Source of the DNA: Chloroflexota bacterium
GTDB taxonomy: Bacteria; Chloroflexota; Limnocylindria; Limnocylindrales; CSP1-4
Length of the DNA: 5,514 bases
Reading direction: 5' to 3'
Assembly (NCBI GenBank): GCA_021789355.1
Contig: JAJYJR010000424.1
Span: forward strand, 1-5,514
The translations under genes and the position numbers were made by a program. Below the pieces are notes generated by a model. The model searched no databases. It was given only the letters and a program-made list of their open reading frames with translations, and had not been told where the DNA came from. This document shows positions 1-4,608 of the stretch, in pieces. Each line of letters opens with the position of its first letter. The first letter of the stretch is position 1.

Positions 1-163
1 AGCGGACGTTGCCCGGCCCGGGCGTCCTCGACGGGCAGCTCGGTCGGCAGTAGACGCCGGTCGAGGTGACGCCAACGAAGAAGTACCCGTCGAACCGTCG
101 GTCGCGGCTCATGACCGCGCGATACCGGCGATCGAACTCCGCCTGGGGATCCATGGGTGCCAT
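1..163 (-). CDS. Ada-type methylphosphotriester-repair domain protein, N-terminus (partial, runs off left edge)
   Basis: The visible 54 residues match the start of the Ada zinc-binding domain, which removes methyl groups from DNA phosphotriesters and switches on the alkylation response. The segment around residues 24-43 reads [20 protein letters not shown] followed by C, the family hallmark. Cys39 and Cys43 align with the first two zinc cysteines of E. coli Ada (Cys38, the methyl acceptor, and Cys42); the other two would lie beyond the edge. The ending TPGPGNVR also fits the family. The full gene could be Ada itself or an Ada/AlkA glycosylase fusion; this cannot be decided here. The start is uncertain. 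ATG at 163 has GGGAG only 2-3 bases upstream, whereas ATG at 154 (residue 4) has it about 10 bases upstream and may be the better start. The family call is firm; the exact member is open. Confidence 0.82.
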   Translation of the reverse strand, partial: MAPMDPQAEFDRRYRAVMSRDRRFDGYFFVGVTSTGVYCRPSCPSRTPGPGNVR

Positions 164-444
164 GCTCCCATGGCCGGCGGCCCGGCGCTGGCGGGTTTCG
201 GCCACGACGATCGGCGGCCCGTGACGCGGCCCCTCGCATCGGGCTGGACCGCCATCTGGGCCAGGCAGGCTGGCAGCGCCGCCGATGCCAGGGCTCCTCC
301 GCGGACATGCCGACCGACCCTGTAGGCGGCCTCTTCGACGCCGGCTTGGGCGTCGTTCGATCAGCCGGGTGGCTGGAGCTGGTCGAGGTGGGGGAGCTGA
401 CGCTTCGGCGCGACGCCGTCGCGCTTCGACGGTTCGACCCAAGT
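164..444. other. Intergenic stretch without a recognised gene
   Basis: This lies between the 5' end of the Ada-type gene and the end of the decayed vapC1. Open frames cross it on the plus strand, but their translation is mostly the arginine/alanine/proline-rich product typical of GC-rich non-coding frames. One piece, about 307-440 (plus), reads somewhat protein-like ([20 protein letters not shown], then an LRRD stretch), but I cannot match it to a family. The only structured element I see is the hairpin at 408-424. The promoter of the Ada-type gene should be at the left end; no clear -10/-35 pair is visible. Confidence 0.4.
408..424 (-). terminator. Small GC-rich hairpin downstream of vapBC1
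   Basis: GCGCGAC and GTCGCGC form a perfect 7-bp stem around a 3-base loop, about 20 bases past the vapC1 stop codon. It could help end the vapBC1 transcript. There is no T-tract on the minus strand, so an intrinsic terminator of the classical kind is not shown, and such stems also arise by chance in GC-rich DNA. Confidence 0.3.
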
Positions 445-755
445 TCAGTCGGCCGGAACGATCTCCACTGGTACGGGAAGGTCGGGCCAACCGGCGTCGG
501 TCGTCAGAACGCGCCTCGCACCGAGTACCACCGCGGTCGCGAGGACCAGGGCGTCCGGCAACCCCAGCCGGGCGCCGTGGCGGGCGCGCAGCTCGGCAGC
601 CTGGGCTGCGATGGGCTGCGATGGCCCGCGTGGCTGGCTCGACGGTCGCCGCGGGCGAGGGCCGAGCGGACGGCGTCGGACGCGGCAGCGTGGTGCGCGT
701 CGCCCCCGTCGAGCACGGCGATGAGGACTCCGGCGTCGAGGACTGTCAACTCCAC
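445..755 (-). pseudogene. VapC1 PIN-domain toxin, broken by an internal deletion and a 10-bp duplication
   Basis: VapC toxins are PIN-domain ribonucleases neutralised by the VapB encoded just upstream. The GTG at 755 opens a good PIN N-terminus ([18 protein letters not shown], first catalytic Asp at residue 7), in frame to about position 645. The reading then jumps frame to [10 protein letters not shown], and jumps again at a tandem duplication of GGGCTGCGAT (603-612 and 613-622). The last frame gives a good PIN C-terminus ([20 protein letters not shown], then LTTD) ending at TGA 445-447. What remains would encode about 100 residues against the usual 125-135. The missing piece, roughly 25-30 codons near 640-650, should carry the second catalytic acid (Glu). 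The two lesions do not restore the frame, so a functional nuclease is very unlikely. The start overlaps the vapB1 stop by 10 bases, the usual coupled arrangement. Confidence 0.85.
603..622. repeat. 10-bp perfect tandem duplication inside vapC1
   Basis: GGGCTGCGAT occurs twice in direct succession. Removing one copy joins the frame of [10 protein letters not shown] to that of [10 protein letters not shown], so the duplication is a frame-shifting lesion in the PIN gene. Replication slippage is the likely cause. Confidence 0.85.
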
Positions 756-997
756 TCGCGCCGCAACTCGTCGAGTTCGCCGGCGGGGTACATGCCGGTC
801 AGGGTGCCGGCGAAGCGGGCGACCGGATCATCGTCGCGGACCAGCACGACCTCCCCGGGCCCACGGACTTCGGCCCGCAGCCGATCGCCTGTGCGAAGCC
901 CCGCCTGCGCGAGGGCATCTTGCGGGATCGTCACCTGGTGCTTGGCGCTCACGCGGGTGTAGCCACGCTGGCGCTTGGCCTTTACTCGCAACTCCAT
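746..997 (-). CDS. VapB1, AbrB-type (SpoVT/AbrB fold) antitoxin
   Basis: This 83-residue protein has the swapped-hairpin AbrB DNA-binding domain at its N-terminus (about residues 11-52: GYTRVSAKHQVTIPQDALAQ, then AGLRTGDRL) and a charged C-terminal tail (about 55-83) of the type that wraps a toxin. In this family the N-terminus binds the operon's own promoter and the tail blocks the PIN active site. ATG at 997 is chosen because it is the nearest start to the AbrB core; the frame stays open further upstream, but into repeat-containing intergenic DNA. No clear Shine-Dalgarno sequence is present. The stop overlaps the GTG of vapC1 by 10 bases. The antitoxin reads intact although its toxin is broken, so it is now a solitary antitoxin or DNA-binding protein. 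It could still act on its own promoter or on related modules. Confidence 0.85.
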   Translation of the reverse strand: MELRVKAKRQRGYTRVSAKHQVTIPQDALAQAGLRTGDRLRAEVRGPGEVVLVRDDDPVARFAGTLTGMYPAGELDELRREWS

Positions 998-1000
998 GAG

Positions 1001-1010
1001 CAAAGCTTTG
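1001..1010. promoter_or_regulatory. Palindrome just upstream of vapB1, possible operator
   Basis: CAAAGCTTTG is a perfect 10-bp palindrome a few bases before the vapB1 ATG, and AT-richer than its surroundings. AbrB-type antitoxins repress their own operons by binding palindromes near the start, so it is a candidate site. Position and symmetry are the only evidence. Confidence 0.3.
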
Positions 1011-1036
1011 GCCTGAATGACCGGCGTGCTCAGACT

Positions 1037-1048
1037 GATCCGCGGATC
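1037..1048. promoter_or_regulatory. 12-bp perfect palindrome in the vapB1/vapB2 divergent region
   Basis: GATCCGCGGATC is a perfect 12-bp palindrome about 40 bases upstream of vapB1. It may be an operator for an AbrB-type antitoxin dimer. It also contains two GATC sites and could be fortuitous. Confidence 0.25.
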
Positions 1049-1074
1049 GACCCGAGCACCCAGGGGCCGTCCCC

Positions 1075-1110
1075 GGTTGGTCGGGGCGAGCCCTCTCGCC
1101 CCGACCAACC
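1075..1110. repeat. Repeat R1: perfect 16-bp inverted repeat with 4-base loop
   Basis: GGTTGGTCGGGGCGAG is followed by CCCT and then its exact reverse complement, a 16-bp perfect stem. It lies between the divergent vapB1 and vapB2 genes, so it is not placed as a terminator for either. A second copy with 29 of 36 identical positions lies at 1924-1959 (R2), and the 13-base segment CCTCTCGCCCCGA recurs in R4 (4507-4592). This suggests a dispersed palindromic repeat family (REP-like) rather than a gene-specific structure. Confidence 0.85.
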
Positions 1111-1211
1111 TCCACCACACCGCCCACAACCCGCACTGTCCTGATCCCACGCGTCGATGCCCTCATTCTCCGTGGCAGCGTCGTCCGCGCACCGATCCTG
1201 CCATGTCCTGA

Positions 1212-1217
1212 TAAGAT
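1212..1217 (+). promoter_or_regulatory. Candidate -10 element for a leaderless vapBC2 transcript
   Basis: TAAGAT, preceded by TGA, ends 9 bases before the vapB2 ATG. A -10 box at this distance places transcription initiation at or next to the start codon, and no Shine-Dalgarno sequence is visible. No convincing -35 is seen. Confidence 0.45.
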
Positions 1218-1226
1218 CACCACGAA

Positions 1227-1478
1227 ATGCGAAACGTGGTGGATCGGACCAGGCTTGATCGGCAGGGACGTCTCGTCATCCCCGCACGGGTGCGCGCCGC
1301 TGCAGGGCTGACGGCCGGGAGCCCGCTCGCGGTGCGCGCCAGCCACGGCCGGGTGATCGTGGAGCCCCTCGACACCATCGAGCGGAAGATGTGGCGGGCT
1401 GCGGCGCGTGCGCGCCCGGGCGATGCGACAGCGGAGCTGCTGGAGGAACGGCGGCGCGAGGCCACGAGCGAGCACTGA
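1227..1478 (+). CDS. VapB2, AbrB-type antitoxin
   Basis: This 83-residue protein carries a SpoVT/AbrB domain at residues 5-48 (TRLDRQGRLVIPARVRAAAG, then LTAGSPLAVR and a final strand VIVEPL). A helical, arginine- and glutamate-rich tail (about 52-83) should bind the toxin. It is expected to neutralise VapC2 and repress the operon. ATG at 1227 gives the normal short N-terminus before the AbrB core and sits 9 bases after a TAnnnT hexamer. The stop is separated from the vapC2 GTG by one base, so translation is probably coupled. It resembles VapB1 in fold and length but is clearly diverged from it. Confidence 0.88.
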   Translation: MRNVVDRTRLDRQGRLVIPARVRAAAGLTAGSPLAVRASHGRVIVEPLDTIERKMWRAAARARPGDATAELLEERRREATSEH

Positions 1479-1479
1479 G

Positions 1480-1884
1480 GTGCCCGCCGGATCGCCTGTC
1501 GTCCTCGATGCCTCCGCGCTCGTGGCGTACGCGCGAGATGAGCCGGGGGCCCGGATCGTGGCGGCGCGCCTGCGCAGCAGCGGACGGGTGCTCGTCTCGG
1601 CGGTCAACTGGGCGGAGGCAGCCGGCAAGCTCCGCGACTACCGGATGACGCCCGCGATCCTTCGCCAGGCGCTGGCTGCGGTCGCGACCGAGATCATCAC
1701 GTTCGCCGAGGCGGACGCCGACGACGTCGGTGCGTTGACGCCTCGACTGCGCCTGCTCGGTCTCTCACTGGGCGACCGGGCGTGCCTGGCACTCGCGCTC
1801 TCGATGAATGCCACGGCCCTGACCGCGGACGAGTCGTGGAGTCGCCTGGATCTCGACGGGCTCCTCGTCGAGCTGATCCGGTAG
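1480..1884 (+). CDS. VapC2, PIN-domain ribonuclease toxin
   Basis: This 134-residue protein has the complete PIN set of acids: Asp10 in VVLDASALVAY, Glu46 in NWAEAAGKL, Asp99 in LSLGDRACLALA and Asp117 in LTADESW. These bind the divalent metal for RNA cleavage; VapC targets in other bacteria include tRNA and the 23S rRNA sarcin-ricin loop, but the target here cannot be read. GTG at 1480 is used because it falls one base after the vapB2 stop and gives the usual 6-9 residues before the first catalytic Asp. Length is normal for the family. It is intact, unlike VapC1, so module 2 should be a working toxin-antitoxin pair. Confidence 0.9.
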   Translation: MPAGSPVVLDASALVAYARDEPGARIVAARLRSSGRVLVSAVNWAEAAGKLRDYRMTPAILRQALAAVATEIITFAEADADDVGALTPRLRLLGLSLGDRACLALALSMNATALTADESWSRLDLDGLLVELIR

Positions 1885-1923
1885 GCTGCACCCGCGCGTC
1901 AGGCACCGGTTTGCGACGCCGCC

Positions 1924-1959
1924 GGTTTGTCGGGTCGAGCCCGCTCGCCCTGACCCGCA
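1924..1959. repeat. Repeat R2: imperfect hairpin, diverged copy of R1
   Basis: Aligned without gaps, it matches R1 at 29 of 36 positions. The core stem GTCGGGTCGAG (1929-1939), loop CCCG and CTCGCCCTGAC (1944-1954) keep 9 Watson-Crick pairs plus one G-T pair and one mismatch. It lies between the ends of two convergent genes (vapC2 and the methyltransferase), where a hairpin could act as a two-way terminator, although no T-tract follows. Confidence 0.75.
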
Positions 1960-1976
1960 GACAGGAACCGCCCCCT

Positions 1977-2726
1977 CTATAGGTCGCTCTCGACCTTCCG
2001 CCATATGGAGATGTGCTTCCTGCTCTCGCTCGTGAAGACCGTCCGGTCCCAGTCTCCCCACCGTTCGACGAGCCGCATCCCCGCAATGCGCGCCATGAGC
2101 TCGAGCTCCGCGGGCCACGCATACCGGAACGGCTCGGCGGCGCGACGCACTCGTCCATCGGCCAGGAAGTAGGCGTGGTGGGACCACAGGCGCTGGCTGG
2201 CCACGTCGTACTCGTCGATCCCGAGATGCGTGTCGCTGCGATCGAAGACCGTGAACCGCTCGCCACGTCGGAGCCCGGGAAACGGCATCTCGACGAGGAA
2301 GTGGCCGCCGGGCGCGAGGTGCGCGGCCGCGTTCTGGAAACAGGCGACCTGCGCCTCCTGGGTCGTCAGGTTCATCAGGGAGTTGTAGGCCAGGAAGACC
2401 AGCCGGAAGGAGCCGGCACCCGGTGCCTGCGCGGTGGTCATGTCGCCGAGGATGACGGGGATCGATGCCTCGTCGCCGCCTGGCTTGCTCCGCAGCCGCG
2501 CGACCATCGCCGGTGATAGATCGATCCCGACCACCCGGAGCCCGCGCCGGGCGAGCGGCACCCCGACCCGACCCGTGCCGATCGCGAACTCGAGCACGGG
2601 GCGGCCGGCGGCGAGTTCCGCGAGCACATCGAGCTGCGGGTTCAGGACCGTCGGGTCGAACAGGTCCCCGTTGTCCTCGTCATACGTTGCGGCGACGTCC
2701 TCGCCGAACCAGTCTTCGGTCTCCGT
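1977..2726 (-). CDS. Class I SAM-dependent methyltransferase with a non-standard (ACG) or lost start codon
   Basis: Transfers a methyl group from S-adenosylmethionine; the substrate is not evident. Counting from the GTG at 2627, motif I is LEFAIGTGRVGVPL (12-25), the acidic SAM-ribose residue is Asp36 in VVGIDLSPAM, followed by LGDM (60-63), and the motif IV-VI region runs from LVFLAYNSLMNL to LAPGGHFLVEMPF. The usual C-terminal strand HISIWRK is present. The first standard start is GTG 2627 (216 residues), which would put motif I almost at the N-terminus. However, 33 further in-frame codons upstream read as typical family sequence (EDWFGEDVAATYDEDNGDLF, then DPTVLNPQLD), back to ACG at 2726. 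An in-frame TAG lies at 2736-2738, and no ATG, GTG or TTG occurs between. The start is therefore ACG, a mutated ATG, or a sequence error. It is convergent with vapC2. Confidence 0.82.
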   Translation of the reverse strand, partial: TETEDWFGEDVAATYDEDNGDLFDPTVLNPQLDVLAELAAGRPVLEFAIGTGRVGVPLARRGLRVVGIDLSPAMVARLRSKPGGDEASIPVILGDMTTAQAPGAGSFRLVFLAYNSLMNLTTQEAQVACFQNAAAHLAPGGHFLVEMPFPGLRRGERFTVFDRSDTHLGIDEYDVASQRLWSHHAYFLADGRVRRAAEPFRYAWPAELELMARIAGMRLVERWGDWDRTVFTSESRKHISIWRKVESDL

Positions 2727-2732
2727 ACGGCA

Positions 2733-2738
2733 AGGCTA
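2733..2738 (-). promoter_or_regulatory. Candidate -10 element of the methyltransferase gene
   Basis: TAGCCT on the minus strand ends 6 bases before the ACG at 2726. The same spacing is seen between TACCAT and the vapB3 GTG, which supports 2726 as the original start of a leaderless message. Confidence 0.35.
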
Positions 2739-3078
2739 CCTGTGTGCCGCGCCAAGCGCCGGCTGCGCTCGATGACGAGAGCCCAATTGGTCAGGCGGCG
2801 CCACCAAGCGCGTGGTACAGCCAGTCGGGCACCACGATGCGGGTGGTGGGACCGGGAGGTTCAAGTCCGCTCGCGGTCCCGACTACGGAGTTGGATGACC
2901 GACCCCAGGGGCGTACTCGCCCGGACCGAGCCGCCGTCTCCTGGACCACGGATGGGTCGGCAGCAGCCGGAATGCGTGCCGGCGGCCCTTGACGACAATC
3001 CGTCATGGCGGACGATGAAGGGACCTCGGACGCAGACCATTCGTGGCCGAGCAGACAACGGACACGGATGAGGTGCAC
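2739..3078. other. Divergent intergenic region between methyltransferase and cation efflux gene
   Basis: About 340 bases hold repeat R3 (2789-2874) and should hold the promoters of both flanking genes. TTGACG at 2989-2994 resembles a -35 box for the efflux gene, but I see no good -10 at 16-18 bases. TGACG-N6-CGTCA (2990-3005) is a small inverted repeat that might be an operator. I see no protein gene: the long minus-strand frame covering 2791-3342 runs through the efflux gene in the antisense direction. Confidence 0.45.
2789..2874 (+). repeat. Repeat R3: 86-bp direct repeat, tRNA-T-arm-like
   Basis: It aligns without gaps to R4 (4507-4592) at 63 of 86 positions (about 73 percent). Similarity is strongest in the last third, around AGGTTCAAGTCC, which looks like a tRNA T-arm. 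In R3, GGGACCG (2848-2854) pairs perfectly with CGGTCCC (2874-2880), enclosing the T-arm-like loop much like the acceptor/T-arm half of a tRNA. No D-arm, anticodon arm or matching 5' acceptor strand is present at tRNA spacing, so it is not a functional tRNA gene. It lies upstream of the metal-efflux pair, and R4 lies downstream. Confidence 0.7.
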
Positions 3079-4218
3079 ATGATCGAGCACTCCGACGAGA
3101 GCTACGACCACGGCGCGGCCCACGCCGACGGCGGGGCGCACGAACACGACCATCCCCACGACAACGGCCATCTTCACGACCACGATCACGCTGAGGCGAG
3201 GCTGGCGCGCCTGGCCGGGATCTTCGTCGGCCATAGCCACGACCCGGGCGACTCGATCGACGATGCACTGGGGAGCGACGCGCGGGGCATCCGGGCGCTC
3301 AAGCTCTCGCTGCTGCTGCTCGGGATCACTGCGGTCGCGCAACTCGCTGTCGTGCTTGTCTCGGGCTCGGTCGCGTTACTTGCCGACACGATCCACAACT
3401 TCTCCGACGCGCTCACGGCGATCCCGCTGTGGATCGCGTTCATGCTCGGCGCCCGTGCCGCGACCCGTCGATACACGTTCGGCTACCGTCGGGCCGAGGA
3501 CCTGGCCGGTCTGTTCGTCCTTCTCATGATCGCGGGATCGGCGCTGCTCGCGGCTTTCGAGTCCATCAGCCGGCTCACCCACCCCCAGCCGATCACGAAT
3601 GTCCCGATCGTCCTGGCGGCTGGGCTCATCGGGTTCGCGGGTAACGAGGCCGTCGCCCTCTACCGGATCCGCGTTGGCCGCTCGATCGGATCGGCCGCGC
3701 TCGTAGCCGACGGGTACCACGCGCGGACCGACGGGCTCACCTCGCTGGCGGTCGTGGCCGGCGCGCTCGGCGTCGCGGCCGGCTACCCGCTCGCGGACCC
3801 GCTCGTCGGACTGCTCATTACCGCGGTCATTCTCGTCGTCCTCAAACAGGCGACCGCCCAGATGCTCGGGCGGCTGATGGATGCCGTCGAGCCCGAGCTG
3901 GTCGAGCAGGTCGAGACGATTGCCGCGTCGGTGCCCGAGGTCCAATCGGTCGATCGCCTGCGCCTGCGCTGGCTGGGCCACGCGCTCGAAGCCTCGATGG
4001 CGATCACGGTCGATTGCGACATGACCGTCGCCGAGGGACATCGCGTGTCGGAGGAGGTCCGGCACCGTCTCCTCCACGAGGTGCTCCGGCTCGACACCGC
4101 GGTCATCCACGTGAACCCGTGCGCGCACGCAGGTGAGGATCCGCATGCCCTGACCCGGCATCACGACCCGCTGGCAGGGCGCGCGGCGGAAGCTACCGAA
4201 GGAGGGCCGGCACGATGA
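3079..4218 (+). CDS. Cation diffusion facilitator (CDF) metal efflux transporter with His-rich N-terminus
   Basis: An inner-membrane metal/proton antiporter that exports Zn2+ or related divalent ions (Cd2+, Co2+). Numbering from ATG 3079 (379 residues): residues 1-39 contain 11 histidines, a cytosolic metal-binding stretch, with GHSH at 51-54. Six membrane segments lie at about 76-98, 100-123, 142-160, 175-195, 208-232 and 240-258. The transport-site motifs are HNFSD (His106/Asp110) in segment 2 and HARTD (His214/Asp218) in segment 5; the HxxxD/HxxxD set is typical of zinc-type CDFs. A cytoplasmic C-terminal domain follows (about 265-350), ending in another His-rich tail. ATG 3079 is preferred because GAGGTG lies just upstream; GTG at 3043 would add 12 residues. 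The stop overlaps the next gene's ATG by 4 bases, so the two were an operon. Confidence 0.93.
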   Translation: MIEHSDESYDHGAAHADGGAHEHDHPHDNGHLHDHDHAEARLARLAGIFVGHSHDPGDSIDDALGSDARGIRALKLSLLLLGITAVAQLAVVLVSGSVALLADTIHNFSDALTAIPLWIAFMLGARAATRRYTFGYRRAEDLAGLFVLLMIAGSALLAAFESISRLTHPQPITNVPIVLAAGLIGFAGNEAVALYRIRVGRSIGSAALVADGYHARTDGLTSLAVVAGALGVAAGYPLADPLVGLLITAVILVVLKQATAQMLGRLMDAVEPELVEQVETIAASVPEVQSVDRLRLRWLGHALEASMAITVDCDMTVAEGHRVSEEVRHRLLHEVLRLDTAVIHVNPCAHAGEDPHALTRHHDPLAGRAAEATEGGPAR

Positions 4219-4468
4219 AGTGGGTTACCCGTGAACACGCGAGAACCGACCGGATCGCCTGCCCGTGGCTCATCCGGAAGTTCATCGACCCTGAGGCCGA
4301 GATCGTGTATGTCGGCCGGGACGAGGTCCTCGCCTTCGCCGAGCAGGAGAACGCAATCAGCTTCGACGCACCGGGCGCGCGCTACACGCCCAGCGCCAGC
4401 TCGAACTCGAACTCCCGGTGTACGACGCGCTCTACGCGTGGGCGCAGCACGAGATCGCGAACAGATAG
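4215..4468 (+). pseudogene. ChrB-domain chromate resistance protein with an internal frameshifting deletion
   Basis: The first 57 residues (MKWVTREHARTDRIACPWLI, RKFIDPEAEIVYVGRDEV and on to FDAPGARY) are the start of the Chrome_Resist/ChrB C-terminal-type domain, linked to chromate resistance. From about 4385 the family sequence continues in another frame, as QRQLELELPVYDALYAWAQH then EIANR, ending at TAG 4466-4468. The middle, which I estimate at 60-70 codons from the usual 140-150 residue domain, is missing, and the junction near 4380-4392 is out of frame. The original frame instead runs on to TGA at 4506-4508 with a low-complexity Ser/Arg tail, a possible 97-residue product. The start is sound: GGAGGG at 4201-4206, 8 bases before the ATG, and a 4-base overlap with the efflux gene. 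A functional protein is doubtful. Confidence 0.83.
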
Positions 4469-4602
4469 CCCGTCGCGGGTCAGCGCCCCGCCTGGATCCG
4501 CGGCGTGATCAGGCCACGCCGGCGAACGCATCGGCGACCCATTCGGGCACGGCGATGCGGCATGTGGGAACGGCAGGTTCAAATCCTCTCGCCCCGAGGT
4601 GG
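4469..4602. other. Intergenic region containing repeat R4
   Basis: Between the broken ChrB-domain gene and the next gene remnant. Apart from R4 and its hairpin I see nothing coding. The open frame crossing it in register with vapB3 joins unrelated pieces and is not a gene. Confidence 0.5.
4507..4592 (+). repeat. Repeat R4: 86-bp direct repeat, second copy of R3
   Basis: It has the same orientation as R3 and 63 of 86 identical positions, including shared words TTCGGGCAC/GTCGGGCAC, CGATGCGG and AGGTTCAA. Its end, CCTCTCGCCCCGA (4585-4597), is identical to 13 bases of hairpin R1. It lies directly between two damaged genes. Like R3 it shows a tRNA T-arm-like element but no complete tRNA. Confidence 0.7.
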
Positions 4603-4608
4603 GGCGAG
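4588..4608. repeat. 8-bp hairpin at the end of R4
   Basis: CTCGCCCC (4588-4595), loop GAGGT, GGGGCGAG (4601-4608): a perfect 8-bp stem. The arms are the same two octamers that form the inner part of the R1 stem, but in the opposite order. It could act as a terminator for the metal operon, although no T-tract follows. Confidence 0.55.

Noticed and set aside
157..999. Long plus-strand open frame of 280 codons
   Set aside because: It runs antisense to vapBC1; the product is Arg/Ala/Pro/Gly-rich with no recognisable domain, as expected for a GC-rich shadow frame. The minus strand has clear AbrB and PIN sequence.
3043..3078. GTG at 3043 as start of the CDF gene
   Set aside because: It adds 12 residues without family support; ATG 3079 has a GAGGTG ribosome site just upstream and begins directly before the His-rich region. 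Not fully excluded.
2791..3342. Minus-strand frame of 183 codons upstream of the CDF gene
   Set aside because: Much of it is antisense to the His-rich start of the CDF gene, and the rest covers intergenic DNA and R3. No domain is recognisable beyond the R3/R4 shared tail, reported separately.
3376..4164. Long minus-strand frame of 262 codons inside the CDF gene
   Set aside because: Antisense shadow of a strongly supported transporter; Asp/Arg/Gln-rich composition mirrors the codon pattern of the plus strand.
4399..4415. CTCGAACTCGAACTC short tandem repeat
   Set aside because: It encodes the Leu-Glu-Leu-Glu-Leu of the ChrB-domain C-terminus, so it is explained by coding sequence.
4507..4597. 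Possible tRNA gene ending in GGTTCAAATCC...CGCCCCGA
   Set aside because: The T-arm-like part is suggestive, but there is no D-arm, no anticodon stem and no 5' acceptor strand complementary to CGCCCCG at the right distance. The T-stem itself has a mismatch.
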